Positions 51,501-60,572 are shown, numbered from the stretch's first letter. The stretch is DNA of 64,000 bases from an uncultured Christensenella sp. (GCA_910579525.1 CAJTUK010000003.1:212808-276807), one strand, 5' to 3'. Translations and numbers: made by a program. The notes: generated by a model not told the origin, from the sequence alone.

Positions 51501-53606
51501 ATGGCAAGAGATTACGATTTATTGCATACCAGAAATATCGGTATAATGGCGCATATCGACGCAGGTAAAACCACTACTACCGAAAGAATTCTGTACTACA
51601 CCGGCGTAAACCACAAAATAGGCGAAACGCACGACGGCACCGCTACCATGGACTGGATGGCGCAGGAACAGGAGCGCGGAATCACCATTACTTCCGCCGC
51701 AACCACCTGCCACTGGACAAGGACGGGTCAGCCCAAAAAAGAAGAGTGCAGAATCAACATTATAGACACTCCGGGTCACGTTGACTTCACCGTAGAAGTA
51801 GAGCGCTCGCTCCGCGTACTCGACGGCGCGGTCGCAACCTTCTGCGCGAAGGGCGGCGTAGAACCCCAGTCCGAAACCGTTTGGCGTCAGGCGGACAAGT
51901 ACGCGGTACCCCGCATAGCTTACGTCAACAAAATGGACATCAACGGCGCAGACTTCAAAAGAGCGGTAAATATGATGAGGGAAAGGCTTTCCGCCAACCC
52001 CGTGCCCATCGAATTGCCCATCGGTAAGGAAGAAACGTTCAAAGGTATAGTAGACCTTATCGAAATGAACGCCGAAATTTACGACAGCGACGACGGAAAG
52101 CAATACCACAGAGACGAAATCCCCGCAGACCTTAAAGACGCGGCGGAAGAAGCTCATATGGCCGTTATGGAAGCTGCGGCCGAAGGCGACGACGAACTTA
52201 TGGAAAAGTTCCTCGAAACTATGGAACTCACCCCCGACGAAATCCGCAGGGGATTAAGAAAGGCAACCATCGCCATGAAGTGCACCCCCGTGCTCTGCGG
52301 TTCTTCCTATAAAAACAAGGGCGTTCAGATGCTCCTCGATGCGGTTATAGACTTCCTTCCTTCCCCCGTAGACGTAGCTCACGTAACGGGCGTCAACCCC
52401 GACACCAACGAAGAAGAAATCAGAAAGACCTCCGACGAAGAACCCTTCGCAGGTCTCGCGTTCAAAATCGCAACCGACCCGTTCGTAGGCCGCCTCGCTT
52501 ATTTCAGAGCGTATTCGGGCGTGCTCGAAAGCGGTTCCTACGTTTACAACTCGTCAAAAGGCAAAAAAGAGCGCGTGGGCAGGCTCGTGCAGATGCACGC
52601 TAACACCCGTATGGAAATCCCCAAAATTTACTCGGGCGATATCTGCGCCATAGTCGGGCTCAAAGACACCGGCACAGGCGATACTCTCTGCGACGAGAAG
52701 CACCCCATCGTTTTGGAACAGATGACTTTCTCCGACCCCGTTATTCAGCTCTCGATCGAGCCCAAAACCAAAGCGGGACAGGAAAAGATGACCATGGCGC
52801 TCGTAAAACTCGCCGAAGAAGACCCCACCTTCAAAACCTATACGGATCAGGAAACGGGTCAGACCATCATAGCGGGTATGGGCGAACTTCACCTCGACAT
52901 TATCGTAGACAGACTTCTGCGCGAATTCAAGGTTGAAGCAAACGTCGGCGCTCCTCAGGTTGCTTACCGCGAAACTATCCGTCAGGCAGTCGACTGCGAA
53001 GGTATGTACAAGCGTCAGTCCGGCGGTAAAGGTCAGTACGGTCACTGTAAACTTCACTTAATCCCCGGCGAACCCGGTTCGGGCTATGTGTTCGAAGACC
53101 TCACGGTCGGCGGCTCTATTCCCAAAGAATATATTCCCGCTATAGACAAGGGTATCCGCGGCGCGGCTAAAAACGGCTTCCTCGCAGGATACGAGGTAGT
53201 AGACTTTAAAATTCAGGTTTACGACGGAAGCTACCACGAAGTCGACTCTTCCGAAATGGCGTTCCAGATTGCCGGCTCCATGGGCTTTAAAGACGGTATG
53301 GCAAAGGCTAAGGCCGTTCTTCTCGAACCTATCATGAAAGTCGAAGTCATCACTCCCGACGACTATTTCGGCGATATCATGGGCAACGTAACCGCACGCC
53401 GCGGAACTATAGTTTCCACGGACGACAGAGCGGGCGCAAAGGTAGTAGACGCCGAAGTTCCCCTTTCCGAAATGTTCGGTTATGCAACCGACCTCCGTTC
53501 GAGAACGCAGGGACGCGGACAGTTCACCATGCAGTTCGATCACTATGCCGAAGTTCCCAAGTCGGTAGCTGAAAAAGTAATCGGGGAAAGAGCAAAGAAG
53601 AATTAA
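51501..53606 (+). CDS. fusA: Elongation factor G
   Basis: 701 residues. GTPase motifs [30 protein letters not shown] and NKMD; domains II-V follow, with the domain IV tip region ([11 protein letters not shown]). It drives translocation. Its final codons (AAG AAT TAA) are duplicated in the intergenic DNA downstream. Confidence 0.98.
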   Translation: MARDYDLLHTRNIGIMAHIDAGKTTTTERILYYTGVNHKIGETHDGTATMDWMAQEQERGITITSAATTCHWTRTGQPKKEECRINIIDTPGHVDFTVEVERSLRVLDGAVATFCAKGGVEPQSETVWRQADKYAVPRIAYVNKMDINGADFKRAVNMMRERLSANPVPIELPIGKEETFKGIVDLIEMNAEIYDSDDGKQYHRDEIPADLKDAAEEAHMAVMEAAAEGDDELMEKFLETMELTPDEIRRGLRKATIAMKCTPVLCGSSYKNKGVQMLLDAVIDFLPSPVDVAHVTGVNPDTNEEEIRKTSDEEPFAGLAFKIATDPFVGRLAYFRAYSGVLESGSYVYNSSKGKKERVGRLVQMHANTRMEIPKIYSGDICAIVGLKDTGTGDTLCDEKHPIVLEQMTFSDPVIQLSIEPKTKAGQEKMTMALVKLAEEDPTFKTYTDQETGQTIIAGMGELHLDIIVDRLLREFKVEANVGAPQVAYRETIRQAVDCEGMYKRQSGGKGQYGHCKLHLIPGEPGSGYVFEDLTVGGSIPKEYIPAIDKGIRGAAKNGFLAGYEVVDFKIQVYDGSYHEVDSSEMAFQIAGSMGFKDGMAKAKAVLLEPIMKVEVITPDDYFGDIMGNVTARRGTIVSTDDRAGAKVVDAEVPLSEMFGYATDLRSRTQGRGQFTMQFDHYAEVPKSVAEKVIGERAKKN

Positions 53607-53740
53607 AAATTTGTATATGCTTCGCAATACTGTGTTAAGCTCCGCTTTTCTTCGGGTCACGTACGCAAAGTACGCTCCCTTTGAAAATGCTCGCTTGCCT
53701 TGTCTTGCTCGCGTCTTCAAATTTTTACCGGTTTAGATTT
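53598..53740. repeat. Fold-back repeat, full copy 2, first unit of a 143-bp tandem duplication
   Basis: Contains a full element (from 53614), flanked by AAAAATTTG and CAAATTTTT, which extend its fold-back stem. The unit begins with the last two sense codons and stop of fusA; the same bases recur at 53741, which shows a tandem duplication with breakpoint inside fusA. Confidence 0.88.
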
Positions 53741-53869
53741 AAGAATTAAAAATTTGTATATGCTTCGCAATACTGTGTTAAGCTTCGCTTTTCTTCGGGT
53801 CACGTACGCAAAGTACGCTCCCCTTGAAAGTGCTCGCTTGCCTTGTCTTGCTCGCGTCTTCAAATTTTG
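53741..53869. repeat. Fold-back repeat, full copy 3, second unit of the tandem duplication
   Basis: Starts with the duplicated AAGAATTAAAAATTTG and carries a full element, differing from copy 2 at three core positions. The arm AAAATTTG/CAAATTTT is preserved. Confidence 0.88.
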
Positions 53870-53889
53870 CACACTAAATCATTTTAACG

Positions 53890-53918
53890 TCGTCATTCCG
53901 AGCGAAGTCGAGGAATCC
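53890..53918. repeat. Short intergenic repeat of the CATTCCGAGCGAAGTCGA type
   Basis: CATTCCGAGCGAAGTCGA followed by GGAATCC; very similar strings are dispersed in intergenic DNA of many unrelated bacterial genomes, and ATTCC/GGAAT form an inverted repeat. Only one copy is in the window. The rest of 53.87-54.01 kb shows nothing I can name. Confidence 0.6.
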
Positions 53919-54013
53919 GGCAAATCCGCGTGATTTACGCTTAAAAAGCGGTTATTTTACTTCCGTTTTCAACCTTAAACGGCAAAAAAAGTAAAAATAA
54001 TCACGTTAAATAA

Positions 54014-54042
54014 TTGTCTTTTTTATATTTTTCATATATAAT
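54014..54042 (+). promoter_or_regulatory. Separate tuf promoter
   Basis: -35 TTGTCT (54014-54019), 17-bp spacer, -10 TATAAT (54037-54042). A leader of about 110 bases follows and contains TGATA...TATCA arms (54081-54122) around a GC-rich centre. Confidence 0.78.
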
Positions 54043-54157
54043 AAAGTCGGCGCCTGAAAAAAGCGCGAAATTGCAGCAATAATGATAGATAGCTGCGACG
54101 TGCCGCAAGGTACGGAAGTTATCATTTTTATAAAAAAATATTTTAGGAGAAACAAAA

Positions 54158-55369
54158 ATGGCAAAGGCTAAGTACGACAACAGCAAGCCCCACGTTAACA
54201 TCGGCACAATCGGCCACGTTGACCACGGCAAGACCACTCTGACCGCAGCTATCACTATGGTAATGGCGTGCAAAGGTCAGGCAGAGAAAATGAAATACGA
54301 CGAGATCGATAAGGCTCCCGAAGAGAAGGCTCGTGGTATAACAATTAACACCGCTCACGTAGAGTATCAGACCGAAAAGCGTCACTACGCTCACGTTGAC
54401 TGCCCGGGACACGCAGACTACGTTAAAAACATGATCACCGGCGCTGCACAGATGGACGGCGCAATCCTCGTAGTTGCAGCAACCGACGGTCCCATGCCCC
54501 AGACCAGAGAGCACATTCTGCTTTCCCGTCAGGTAGGCGTTCCTTATATCGTCGTTTTCCTTAACAAGTGCGACCAGATGGACGACCCCGAACTCCTCGA
54601 GCTCGTAGAAATGGAAATCACCGACACCCTTGAAGCTCAAGGATTCAAAGATTGCCCCATCATCAGAGGTTCTGCTCTCAAAGCATTGGAAAAGGCTTCT
54701 TCCGGCGCTTCCGACGCAGAAGTTCTTGCTGCTCCCGAGTGCCAGTGCATTCTTAAGCTCATGGACACCATCGACAGCTTCATTCCTACGCCCGAAAGAG
54801 ATACGGCTAAACCCTTCCTTCTTCCCGTAGAAGACGTGTTCACCATTTCCGGCCGCGGCACCGTTGCAACCGGAAGAGTTGAAAGAGGTACCGCTCACGT
54901 AGGCGATCCTGCCGAAATCGTAGGACTTATCGAAAAACCCGTTTCCACGACCATCACCGGTCTCGAAATGTTCCACAAGAGCGTTGACGAAGCTATCGCA
55001 GGCTTCAACGTAGGCGCGCTTCTCCGCGGTATCGACAGAAAGGGTATCGAAAAGGGACAGGTTCTCGCTAAACCCGGTTCGGTTAAAACCGCTACCAAGT
55101 TTACCGCTCAGGTTTACGTTCTTAAAGCAGACGAAGGCGGCCGTCACACTCCTTTCTTCAATCACTATCGTCCCCAGTTCTTCATCAGAACTACCGACGT
55201 TACCGGTTCGATCGAGCTTCCCGCAGGCGTAGAAATGGTTATGCCCGGCGACAACGTAGAAATCTCCGTTGAGCTCATCAAACCCGTTGCAGTTGAAGAA
55301 AAGCTCCGCTTCGCTATCCGTGAAGGCGGCAGAACGGTAGGTTCCGGCACCATCGTTAAGGTTCTTTAA
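54158..55369 (+). CDS. tuf: Elongation factor Tu
   Basis: 403 residues. [28 protein letters not shown]; the switch I region [12 protein letters not shown] is intact. Domains II and III are complete to GSGTIVKVL. It carries aminoacyl-tRNA to the ribosome. AGGAGA precedes the ATG. Codon use shifts toward highly expressed choices. Confidence 0.98.
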   Translation: MAKAKYDNSKPHVNIGTIGHVDHGKTTLTAAITMVMACKGQAEKMKYDEIDKAPEEKARGITINTAHVEYQTEKRHYAHVDCPGHADYVKNMITGAAQMDGAILVVAATDGPMPQTREHILLSRQVGVPYIVVFLNKCDQMDDPELLELVEMEITDTLEAQGFKDCPIIRGSALKALEKASSGASDAEVLAAPECQCILKLMDTIDSFIPTPERDTAKPFLLPVEDVFTISGRGTVATGRVERGTAHVGDPAEIVGLIEKPVSTTITGLEMFHKSVDEAIAGFNVGALLRGIDRKGIEKGQVLAKPGSVKTATKFTAQVYVLKADEGGRHTPFFNHYRPQFFIRTTDVTGSIELPAGVEMVMPGDNVEISVELIKPVAVEEKLRFAIREGGRTVGSGTIVKVL

Positions 55370-55392
55370 TTTAATTTATATACTATCGCAGA

Positions 55393-55425
55393 AGAGCGCC
55401 CGTTTTTCGGGCGCTCTATATTTTT
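55393..55425 (+). terminator. Terminator after tuf
   Basis: AGAGCGCCCG-TTTTT-CGGGCGCTCT, 10-bp perfect stem, followed by ATATTTTTC. Confidence 0.92.
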
Positions 55426-55479
55426 CACTGCAAATCATTCAATAGTCAACTATCCCGTAACGCAGCGCGCAAAAATCCG

Positions 55480-55508
55480 TTGACAAATTCCGCCTCACAG
55501 AGTATATT
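55480..55508 (+). promoter_or_regulatory. Promoter of the zinc-ribbon membrane protein gene
   Basis: -35 TTGACA (55480-55485), 17-bp spacer, -10 TATATT (55503-55508). Confidence 0.85.
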
Positions 55509-55556
55509 GATATCGTAAAAGGGCAATATTTTACGTAATAAAACAGGAGGGAATTT

Positions 55557-56045
55557 ATGTTTTGCACTCATTGCGGTAAATCGATAGATAACGATTCGTC
55601 ATTCTGTTGCCATTGCGGCGCAAAAGTTCGGGAGAGCCAAAACTCAACCATAGGCGCCCCGCCCCGCCCCGCGCAAACACCCGCCAACCCGCAGTATTAC
55701 GCGCCCCGCCACGCCCCCGTAAAAAAGACCAACGGCTTCGCCGTCGCCGGCTTCGTGTTCGCGCTCGTTTCCGCAGTCATAACCGTCATATACTCCGTTT
55801 GCGACTATCATTACGTGGACCCCAATATGTTTTTGAGCGGCTTCGGCAGTTATGTGTTCACCTGCTTAATCTTTTCCGTGCTCGGGCTCAATTTTAGCAT
55901 AATAGGCACGGTCAAATCAAAAACCGGCGGCAAAGGCAAAGGATTAGGCATAACGGGCATAGTTTTAAGCTCGCTAATCCTGTTTTTCTGGCTGTTTGTT
56001 CTGTTCATAGTGTTCACAGTCTTGCTCGGTTTCGCCATAGGTTAA
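55557..56045 (+). CDS. Zinc-ribbon membrane protein (DUF4190-like)
   Basis: 162 residues: a zinc ribbon at the N-terminus (FCTHCGKSI...FCCHCGAKV), a Pro/Ala-rich linker (about 30-58), then three hydrophobic helices in which two repeats of the type AVAGFVFALVSAVI and LGITGIVLSSLIL resemble DUF4190 membrane domains. Function unknown. AGGAGG precedes the ATG. Confidence 0.82.
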   Translation: MFCTHCGKSIDNDSSFCCHCGAKVRESQNSTIGAPPRPAQTPANPQYYAPRHAPVKKTNGFAVAGFVFALVSAVITVIYSVCDYHYVDPNMFLSGFGSYVFTCLIFSVLGLNFSIIGTVKSKTGGKGKGLGITGIVLSSLILFFWLFVLFIVFTVLLGFAIG

Positions 56046-56060
56046 ATATTAAAAAAGAAC

Positions 56061-56090
56061 AGCCCCCGCGGGCTTATGCCCGCGGGGGCT
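56061..56090. terminator. Shared terminator
   Basis: AGCCCCCGCGGG-CTTATG-CCCGCGGGGGCT, 12-bp perfect stem between convergent genes; the minus strand continues with TTCTTTTTT. Confidence 0.88.
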
Positions 56091-56128
56091 TTCATACTGT
56101 TTCGGTATAAAAATATTGTTGTAAATTT

Positions 56129-56329
56129 CTAATTGTTCCTTCCAAAAAGCTCATCAAGTGAAATATTGTAAAAGTTTGCTATATTCAATAATGTTTCATA
56201 GTCTGGTTTTGCCGCATCTGTCTCGTATCTTGTATAATTAACACGGCTGATATTCAATTTTTCCGCCAGCTGTTCTTGTGTGAGATTTTCACAAATTCGC
56301 AATTCTTTTAATTTTTTACCTATGTTCAT
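56129..56329 (-). CDS. XRE-family transcriptional regulator (single HTH)
   Basis: About 66 residues: IGKKLKELRICENLTQEQLAEKLN, NISRVNYTRYETDAAKPDYE, ISLDELFGR, a minimal Cro/C1-type HTH. I start at MNIGKKL (56329); the longer open frame runs through the operator region. It is divergent from a small cysteine-rich protein gene, with TGTACA boxes between, so autoregulation is likely. Confidence 0.88.
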   Translation of the reverse strand: MNIGKKLKELRICENLTQEQLAEKLNISRVNYTRYETDAAKPDYETLLNIANFYNISLDELFGRNN

Positions 56330-56330
56330 A

Positions 56331-56359
56331 TTGACATTGTACATAATCTGTACTATAAT
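56331..56359 (+). promoter_or_regulatory. Promoter of the Cys-rich small protein
   Basis: Perfect -35 TTGACA (56331-56336), 17-bp spacer, perfect -10 TATAAT (56354-56359). The spacer is filled by an operator pair. Confidence 0.88.
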
Positions 56360-56385
56360 TAAATAAAATGTACAGAAAATGTACA
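56338..56385. promoter_or_regulatory. TGTACA operator pairs
   Basis: TGTACA/TGTACT at 56338 and 56349, and TGTACA at 56369 and 56380. Within each pair the starts are 11 bp apart, one helical turn, and the pairs are 31 bp apart. The first pair occupies the spacer of the rightward promoter; the second lies where the leftward promoter is expected. Confidence 0.78.
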
Positions 56386-56401
56386 TTTTAAGGTAAAAAC
56401 T

Positions 56402-56683
56402 ATGGAAAAATTTAATTCTTGTTATACTTGTAAATTTTTTAACCATTACTATTATAAATTTAAATTACGTTTTAAAGCGGTTGCAAACGGAACGTGTTCA
56501 CAGGCAGCAATACCTAAAAAGAACACTACCAAATTTCTCGAACAAAACAATTGCGCCATGTGGCAGGAAAAGAATCCGGAAGAAGAGCGCGCAGCCGAAT
56601 ATCAGTCGATAGAAAAAGCGCTTAAAGTAACAATTTCAAACATAGAAGAAATCCTTTTATACATAAAAAACATAGACATATAA
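56402..56683 (+). CDS. Small Cys-rich, probably metal-binding protein
   Basis: 93 residues. CYTCKFF near the N-terminus, then single cysteines in GTCSQ and NNCAMW give a C-x2-C ... C ... C set suited to a zinc or iron-sulfur site. The C-terminal 35 residues look helical (SIEKALKVTISNIEEILLYI). AAGG stands ahead of the ATG. Regulated with the divergent XRE gene, judging by the shared operators. Confidence 0.78.
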   Translation: MEKFNSCYTCKFFNHYYYKFKLRFKAVANGTCSQAAIPKKNTTKFLEQNNCAMWQEKNPEEERAAEYQSIEKALKVTISNIEEILLYIKNIDI

Positions 56684-56688
56684 TAATC

Positions 56689-56720
56689 AAGCCGCCCCGC
56701 AAAATTTTGCGGGGCGGCTT
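56689..56720. terminator. Shared terminator before nth
   Basis: A 32-bp perfect palindrome (arms AAGCCGCCCCGCAAAA and complement) between convergent genes, with T-rich ends. Confidence 0.85.
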
Positions 56721-56723
56721 TTA

Positions 56724-57350
56724 TTATTTATTATAAAACTTACAAAACTCTTTCAGCGTACAGCTTGTACAGTCGGGTTTTTGCGAGTGACACACCCGCC
56801 GCCCGTGATAAATCAGGTAGTGGTGCGCCTTCGACCAAAGCTCTTTCGGTATAACCGCGCACAATCCCTCTTCAACTTTCGCAGGGGTCTTGCCCTCCGA
56901 AATCCCTAACCTGTTCGAAACGCGGAAGACATGCGTGTCTACGGCAATGGCGTCGCCGCCGAACCAAACGGAATAAACCACGTTCGCCGTCTTTTGTCCT
57001 ACCCCTGCAAGTGTTCTCATCTCTTCAAGGGTAGACGGCACTTCCCCGCCGAACTTGTCCAGTATATCGCGCGACGCCGAAAGTATGTGCGCCGCCTTAT
57101 TACGGTAAAATCCGCAGGAAAATATAAACTTTTCAAGTTCTTCCTGCGTTAAAGTTATCATTTTTTCGGGCGTGTTATGTTTTTCAAACAGCACCGCCGT
57201 CACTTTATTCACGCGCTCGTCGGTGCACTGCGCCGATAAAATTACCGCTACCAGCAGTTCGTAAGCCGAGTTGAATTTAAGCGCGGGCACCGCGTCGGGG
57301 TACAGCCTCGCAAGTTCGTCTAAAACGCCTTTTACTTTCGTGTTGTCCAT
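56724..57350 (-). CDS. nth: Endonuclease III
   Basis: 208 residues, DNA glycosylase/AP lyase for oxidised pyrimidines. LILSAQCTDERVN, the helix-hairpin-helix LAGVGQKTANVV with catalytic lysine, AVDTHVFRVSNRLG with the catalytic Asp, and the iron-sulfur cysteines CHSQKPDCTSCTLKEFC. Single gene with convergent neighbour. Confidence 0.96.
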   Translation of the reverse strand: MDNTKVKGVLDELARLYPDAVPALKFNSAYELLVAVILSAQCTDERVNKVTAVLFEKHNTPEKMITLTQEELEKFIFSCGFYRNKAAHILSASRDILDKFGGEVPSTLEEMRTLAGVGQKTANVVYSVWFGGDAIAVDTHVFRVSNRLGISEGKTPAKVEEGLCAVIPKELWSKAHHYLIYHGRRVCHSQKPDCTSCTLKEFCKFYNK

Positions 57351-57394
57351 AAACAGATTTTATCACAAAAGCGGCTTAAAATCAATAAAATGAC

Positions 57395-57652
57395 CTAAAT
57401 TCTGCCGAAAAACGTTCTCCCGTACAGCGTTTTCATTGCATAAAACCCGTAAAAAGCCGAATAGTGCTGTTGCAATACTATGCCTTTCGCGCGCGTTGCC
57501 ATATTCTGGGGTATTTTAACGGACAGCCCGCACCCGATTCCCGCCTCTTTGGGCGTGTTTATAAGATTAGAAGGAACTCCGTTTATTCTCAACCGCGAGT
57601 TACAGTCGGCGGCTTGCGCTCGCGAACGGAAAACGGCAAGTAATTCTGTCAT
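57395..57652 (-). CDS. DUF3343 putative Se/S carrier-like protein
   Basis: 85 residues: LLAVFRSRAQAADCNSRLRINGV, NTPKEAGIGCGLSVKI, the pattern of DUF3343 proteins with a conserved CGLS segment. Comparative genomics links the family to selenium/sulfur handling together with TIGR01977 cysteine-desulfurase-like enzymes, one of which is divergently transcribed 60 bp away. Confidence 0.78.
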   Translation of the reverse strand: MTELLAVFRSRAQAADCNSRLRINGVPSNLINTPKEAGIGCGLSVKIPQNMATRAKGIVLQQHYSAFYGFYAMKTLYGRTFFGRI

Positions 57653-57712
57653 AATTTAAGTTCACCTTAGTATATAATATTGTATTAACATAATATGTCG
57701 GAGAATAAAATT

Positions 57713-58834
57713 ATGATATATTTCGATAACGCGGCTACGGGCGGGTTCAAGCCCGACGGGGTAATCACGGCGTCTGCGGCGGCGCTCGAATTCTGCGCCA
57801 ATCCCGGCAGAAGCGGTCACAAACTTTCGCTCGCCTGTCTCGAACGGGTCTATTCCGTGCGTAAACTCTTGTGCGACTTTTTCGGCGGATACAGTTACGA
57901 CAGAGTTATCTTTACCAAGAACTGCACCGAGGCTTTGAATATAGCGATTATGGGCGTCCTCCAATCGGGCGACGAAGTGGTTACTACGGTCGCCGAGCAC
58001 AACTCGGTACTCCGTCCTCTCGAACGTCTCAAAGGCAAGGGTGTAAAGGTGAGCTACGCCCCGTTGGACGGCGATAACGAAATCGACCTTAACGCCCTTT
58101 CAAAACTCGTAACTCCGAAAACCAGAGCGGTGATTATAACTCTCGCTTCTAACGTCACGGGCGCCGCGCCCGATATAACTTTGCTCCGCAAAGCGGTGGG
58201 GGAAAACCCGCTTTTGATCTGTGACGGCGCACAGGCGTGCGGACACATAAAAATAGATATGAAGAAGTACGGAATAGACGCGCTCGCGGTCGCCGGACAT
58301 AAAGGCATGCTCGCAATTCAGGGCAGCGGCGCCCTGTTGTTTTCGGAGAGAATGAATCCCTCGCCCGTGCTTTTCGGCGGTACGGGCAGCGAGAGTTATA
58401 ATCTCAACATGCCCGACTTTTATCCCGACGCGCTCGAGAGCGGAACGCTCTCCTATCCGGCCATAGTTTCTCTCGGCGAAGGGGTGCTTTATTTGCGCCA
58501 AACCATGGAAGGAAACGAAGAAAAAGTGCGTCGGATTTGTGTGAAATTGTGTGAAAACCTGTCAAAAATCAATGGTTGCCGTGTAATTTCAAAGCCCAAT
58601 TCTGTCGGAATTGTGGCGTTTTCGCTCGAAAATATGCAGTCGGAGCTTGCCGCTTTCACACTTTCGGAGGAATTTTCCGTGTGCGTGCGCGGCGGTTTGC
58701 ACTGTGCTCCCAAGATGCACGAGGCGCTGGGCAGCGACGGGCTCGTCCGCGCTTCGGTGTCGCCTTTCAATACTTTGGCGGAGTGCGATAAATTCGTTTC
58801 CGCAGTGGAAGAGTTGGCAAAAAGGGGAGGCTGA
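57713..58834 (+). CDS. Cysteine desulfurase-like aminotransferase class V (TIGR01977/EF2568 type)
   Basis: 373 residues. MIYFDNAATGG, NPGRSGHKLSL, VIFTKNCTEALNIAIMG, the PLP lysine in VAGHKGML (about 197) and the loop cysteine in VRGGLHCAPKMHE (about 332) match the family. These enzymes release sulfur or selenium from (seleno)cysteine. The ATG at 57713 has CGGAG nine to ten bases before it. The stop overlaps the cysteine synthase start, so sulfur mobilisation and cysteine synthesis are coupled. Confidence 0.88.
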   Translation: MIYFDNAATGGFKPDGVITASAAALEFCANPGRSGHKLSLACLERVYSVRKLLCDFFGGYSYDRVIFTKNCTEALNIAIMGVLQSGDEVVTTVAEHNSVLRPLERLKGKGVKVSYAPLDGDNEIDLNALSKLVTPKTRAVIITLASNVTGAAPDITLLRKAVGENPLLICDGAQACGHIKIDMKKYGIDALAVAGHKGMLAIQGSGALLFSERMNPSPVLFGGTGSESYNLNMPDFYPDALESGTLSYPAIVSLGEGVLYLRQTMEGNEEKVRRICVKLCENLSKINGCRVISKPNSVGIVAFSLENMQSELAAFTLSEEFSVCVRGGLHCAPKMHEALGSDGLVRASVSPFNTLAECDKFVSAVEELAKRGG

Positions 58835-59760
58835 TGTCAATATTCGGCAATATCGAAGAGCTCGCTGGTAATACTCCGCTTCTGGAACTTAAAAGGTTTT
58901 CGTGCAAATCCGGCATAACTTGCAGATTATTCGGAAAACTCGAATTTTACAATCCGAGCGGTTCGGTCAAAGACCGAGCCGCCGCCCGTATGCTTGTCCG
59001 CGCCGAAGCGGAGGGCAAAATTAATAAAAGTTCGGTTATAATCGAACCGACTTCGGGCAACTTCGGTATATCGCTCGCCGCGCTCTGCGCGGTGCGCGGA
59101 TTGCGCGCCGTAATAGTTATGCCCGCGGATATGAGCGAAGAAAGGAAAAAAATTCTTAAATATTTCGGCGCCGAAGTTGTTTTGACGGACCCCGAAAACG
59201 GAATGAAGGGAGCCGCCGAAACAGCAGAAAAACTCCGTTCGAAAATGAAAAACGGAGTAATTCTCGGTCAGTTTTCCAATACGGAAAACGCTCGCGCCCA
59301 TTATATGACCACCGCGCCGGAAATCTGGAACGATCTGAACGGTGAAATTGATTTTCTTTTTATCGGCGCGGGAACGGGCGGGACGCTTGCGGGCTGTTAT
59401 AAATATTTCAAAGAAAAAAATCCTTTAATAAAAATATTTGCGGTCGAACCGTCCGCCTCTCCCGTGCTTTCGGGCGGAAAAGGCGCGCCGCACGGTATTC
59501 AGGGTATAGGCGCGGGGTTTGTTCCCGAACTGCTAAAAGATAAACCTTACGATAGCGTCGTACGCGTCCCGTTTTTGTCGGCGCTCCAAAAAATGCGCTC
59601 GCTTGCCCAAACGGAAGGCGTATTCGCGGGCATTTCTTCGGGCGCGGTTCTGCACGCCGCGGCGGAAGTATGTAAGGGTAAAAAATCGCAAGGCAAAACA
59701 GCCGCGGTTATTTTGCCCGACGGCGGATTCAAATACCTGTCCGTAACGGAAAAAATTTAA
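58834..59760 (+). CDS. cysK: Cysteine synthase (O-acetylserine sulfhydrylase family)
   Basis: 308 residues, fold-type II PLP enzyme. NPSGSVKDRAA with the PLP lysine (about 46), EPTSGNFGISLA, GAGTGGTLAG for the phosphate, and GISSGAVLHAA. It converts O-acetylserine and sulfide to cysteine. The FGIS of PTSGNFGIS and GIQGIGAGFVP match CysK. Cystathionine beta-synthase-like activity is not excluded. Confidence 0.9.
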   Translation: MSIFGNIEELAGNTPLLELKRFSCKSGITCRLFGKLEFYNPSGSVKDRAAARMLVRAEAEGKINKSSVIIEPTSGNFGISLAALCAVRGLRAVIVMPADMSEERKKILKYFGAEVVLTDPENGMKGAAETAEKLRSKMKNGVILGQFSNTENARAHYMTTAPEIWNDLNGEIDFLFIGAGTGGTLAGCYKYFKEKNPLIKIFAVEPSASPVLSGGKGAPHGIQGIGAGFVPELLKDKPYDSVVRVPFLSALQKMRSLAQTEGVFAGISSGAVLHAAAEVCKGKKSQGKTAAVILPDGGFKYLSVTEKI

Positions 59761-59779
59761 ATCGGTGCGGGAATATGCC

Positions 59780-60082
59780 TCAAATACTTTTAAGTTTTGT
59801 AATAACTTCGCGCAGTTTGCGCTTTTTGAACCCGTCTAAAAGGGGAGAGAGCGCGGCGTAAAAATTATCGAGGTCAGCGTTTGTCAGCGTACCCTCGCGT
59901 TTGCCGCGTTCAGCTTCTGAAATTATGGTATTCAAAATTTGCCCCTCGCTTTTTCCGTTCATCGCCTTGGATAAAATTTTTGCAAGCTCTACGGTGTTAT
60001 TGTACGCGCCCGTCTGCACATTGTTTGCGCCTTCGGGTTTTTTATCTGGTTGTTGGTCGGAATAACTTTTAAAATCTTTCAT
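59780..60082 (-). CDS. Unknown soluble 100-residue protein
   Basis: I recognise no family. The first 30 residues are polar and probably disordered (SYSDQQPDKKPEGANNVQ), the rest is alpha-helical (ELAKILSKAMNGKSEGQILNT, ending in a basic RKLREVITKLKS). It is divergent from the next gene. Expression signals: GGAGAAG lies before the ATG. Confidence 0.6.
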   Translation of the reverse strand: MKDFKSYSDQQPDKKPEGANNVQTGAYNNTVELAKILSKAMNGKSEGQILNTIISEAERGKREGTLTNADLDNFYAALSPLLDGFKKRKLREVITKLKSI

Positions 60083-60132
60083 AGCTTCTCCGCATATAAT
60101 GTTATTATCAAAATATGCAGGGGAATTTTTTT

Positions 60133-60480
60133 ATGCAACTTTTCATTATACTCGCACTGCTGTTATACGGAGGCAAATCGGGGGCGCAGAACCTCATAGA
60201 AGAGGTTAAGCCAATGCTCGAAACGTTCGGAGGAACCGAGGTAAAAGAGGCGCTTAAAAGCGCGGAAGAAATTTCGCAGGTGCTCACCGCCGTACGCGGA
60301 CTTACGGGCGGATTTACGGAGCCACAGGTTGAAAAAGAAGAGTATTTCGCACATACTGCGGGGGCAACGGCGGAAAGCGCCTCTCAAAACAGCAGCGGAT
60401 TTCCCCTCGCGCCGATATCGAATATAGCCAACCGCGATATAACGTATTCACTCTCGCAATTTGTTTCGGGAGTAAATTAA
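60133..60480 (+). CDS. Unknown small protein with N-terminal hydrophobic segment
   Basis: 115 residues: MQLFIILALLLYGGKS at the N-terminus is a short anchor or signal, followed by helical, acidic sequence (EEVKPMLETFGG, EALKSAEEISQVL) and a polar tail. AGGGGAA before the ATG at 60133 defines the start rather than the ATG six codons upstream. Divergent from the 100-residue gene and likely coregulated. No family recognised. Confidence 0.6.
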   Translation: MQLFIILALLLYGGKSGAQNLIEEVKPMLETFGGTEVKEALKSAEEISQVLTAVRGLTGGFTEPQVEKEEYFAHTAGATAESASQNSSGFPLAPISNIANRDITYSLSQFVSGVN

Positions 60481-60521
60481 CCAACCGCCCCGCGCGATAT
60501 CGCGCGGGGCGGTTGGTTTTA
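60479..60521 (+). terminator. Terminator with a 40-bp perfect palindrome
   Basis: Arms AACCAACCGCCCCGCGCGAT and complement (60479-60518), followed by TTAT. The longest perfect stem in the window. Confidence 0.9.
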
Positions 60522-60572
60522 TATAATATCGATTAATCTCAATTTAAAGAACTCGAAGTTAAATAAATGATA

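Noticed and set aside
54143..55165. A 340-codon open frame antisense to tuf.
   Set aside because: It mirrors strong codon bias of tuf, has no promoter or ribosome site and no recognisable domain.
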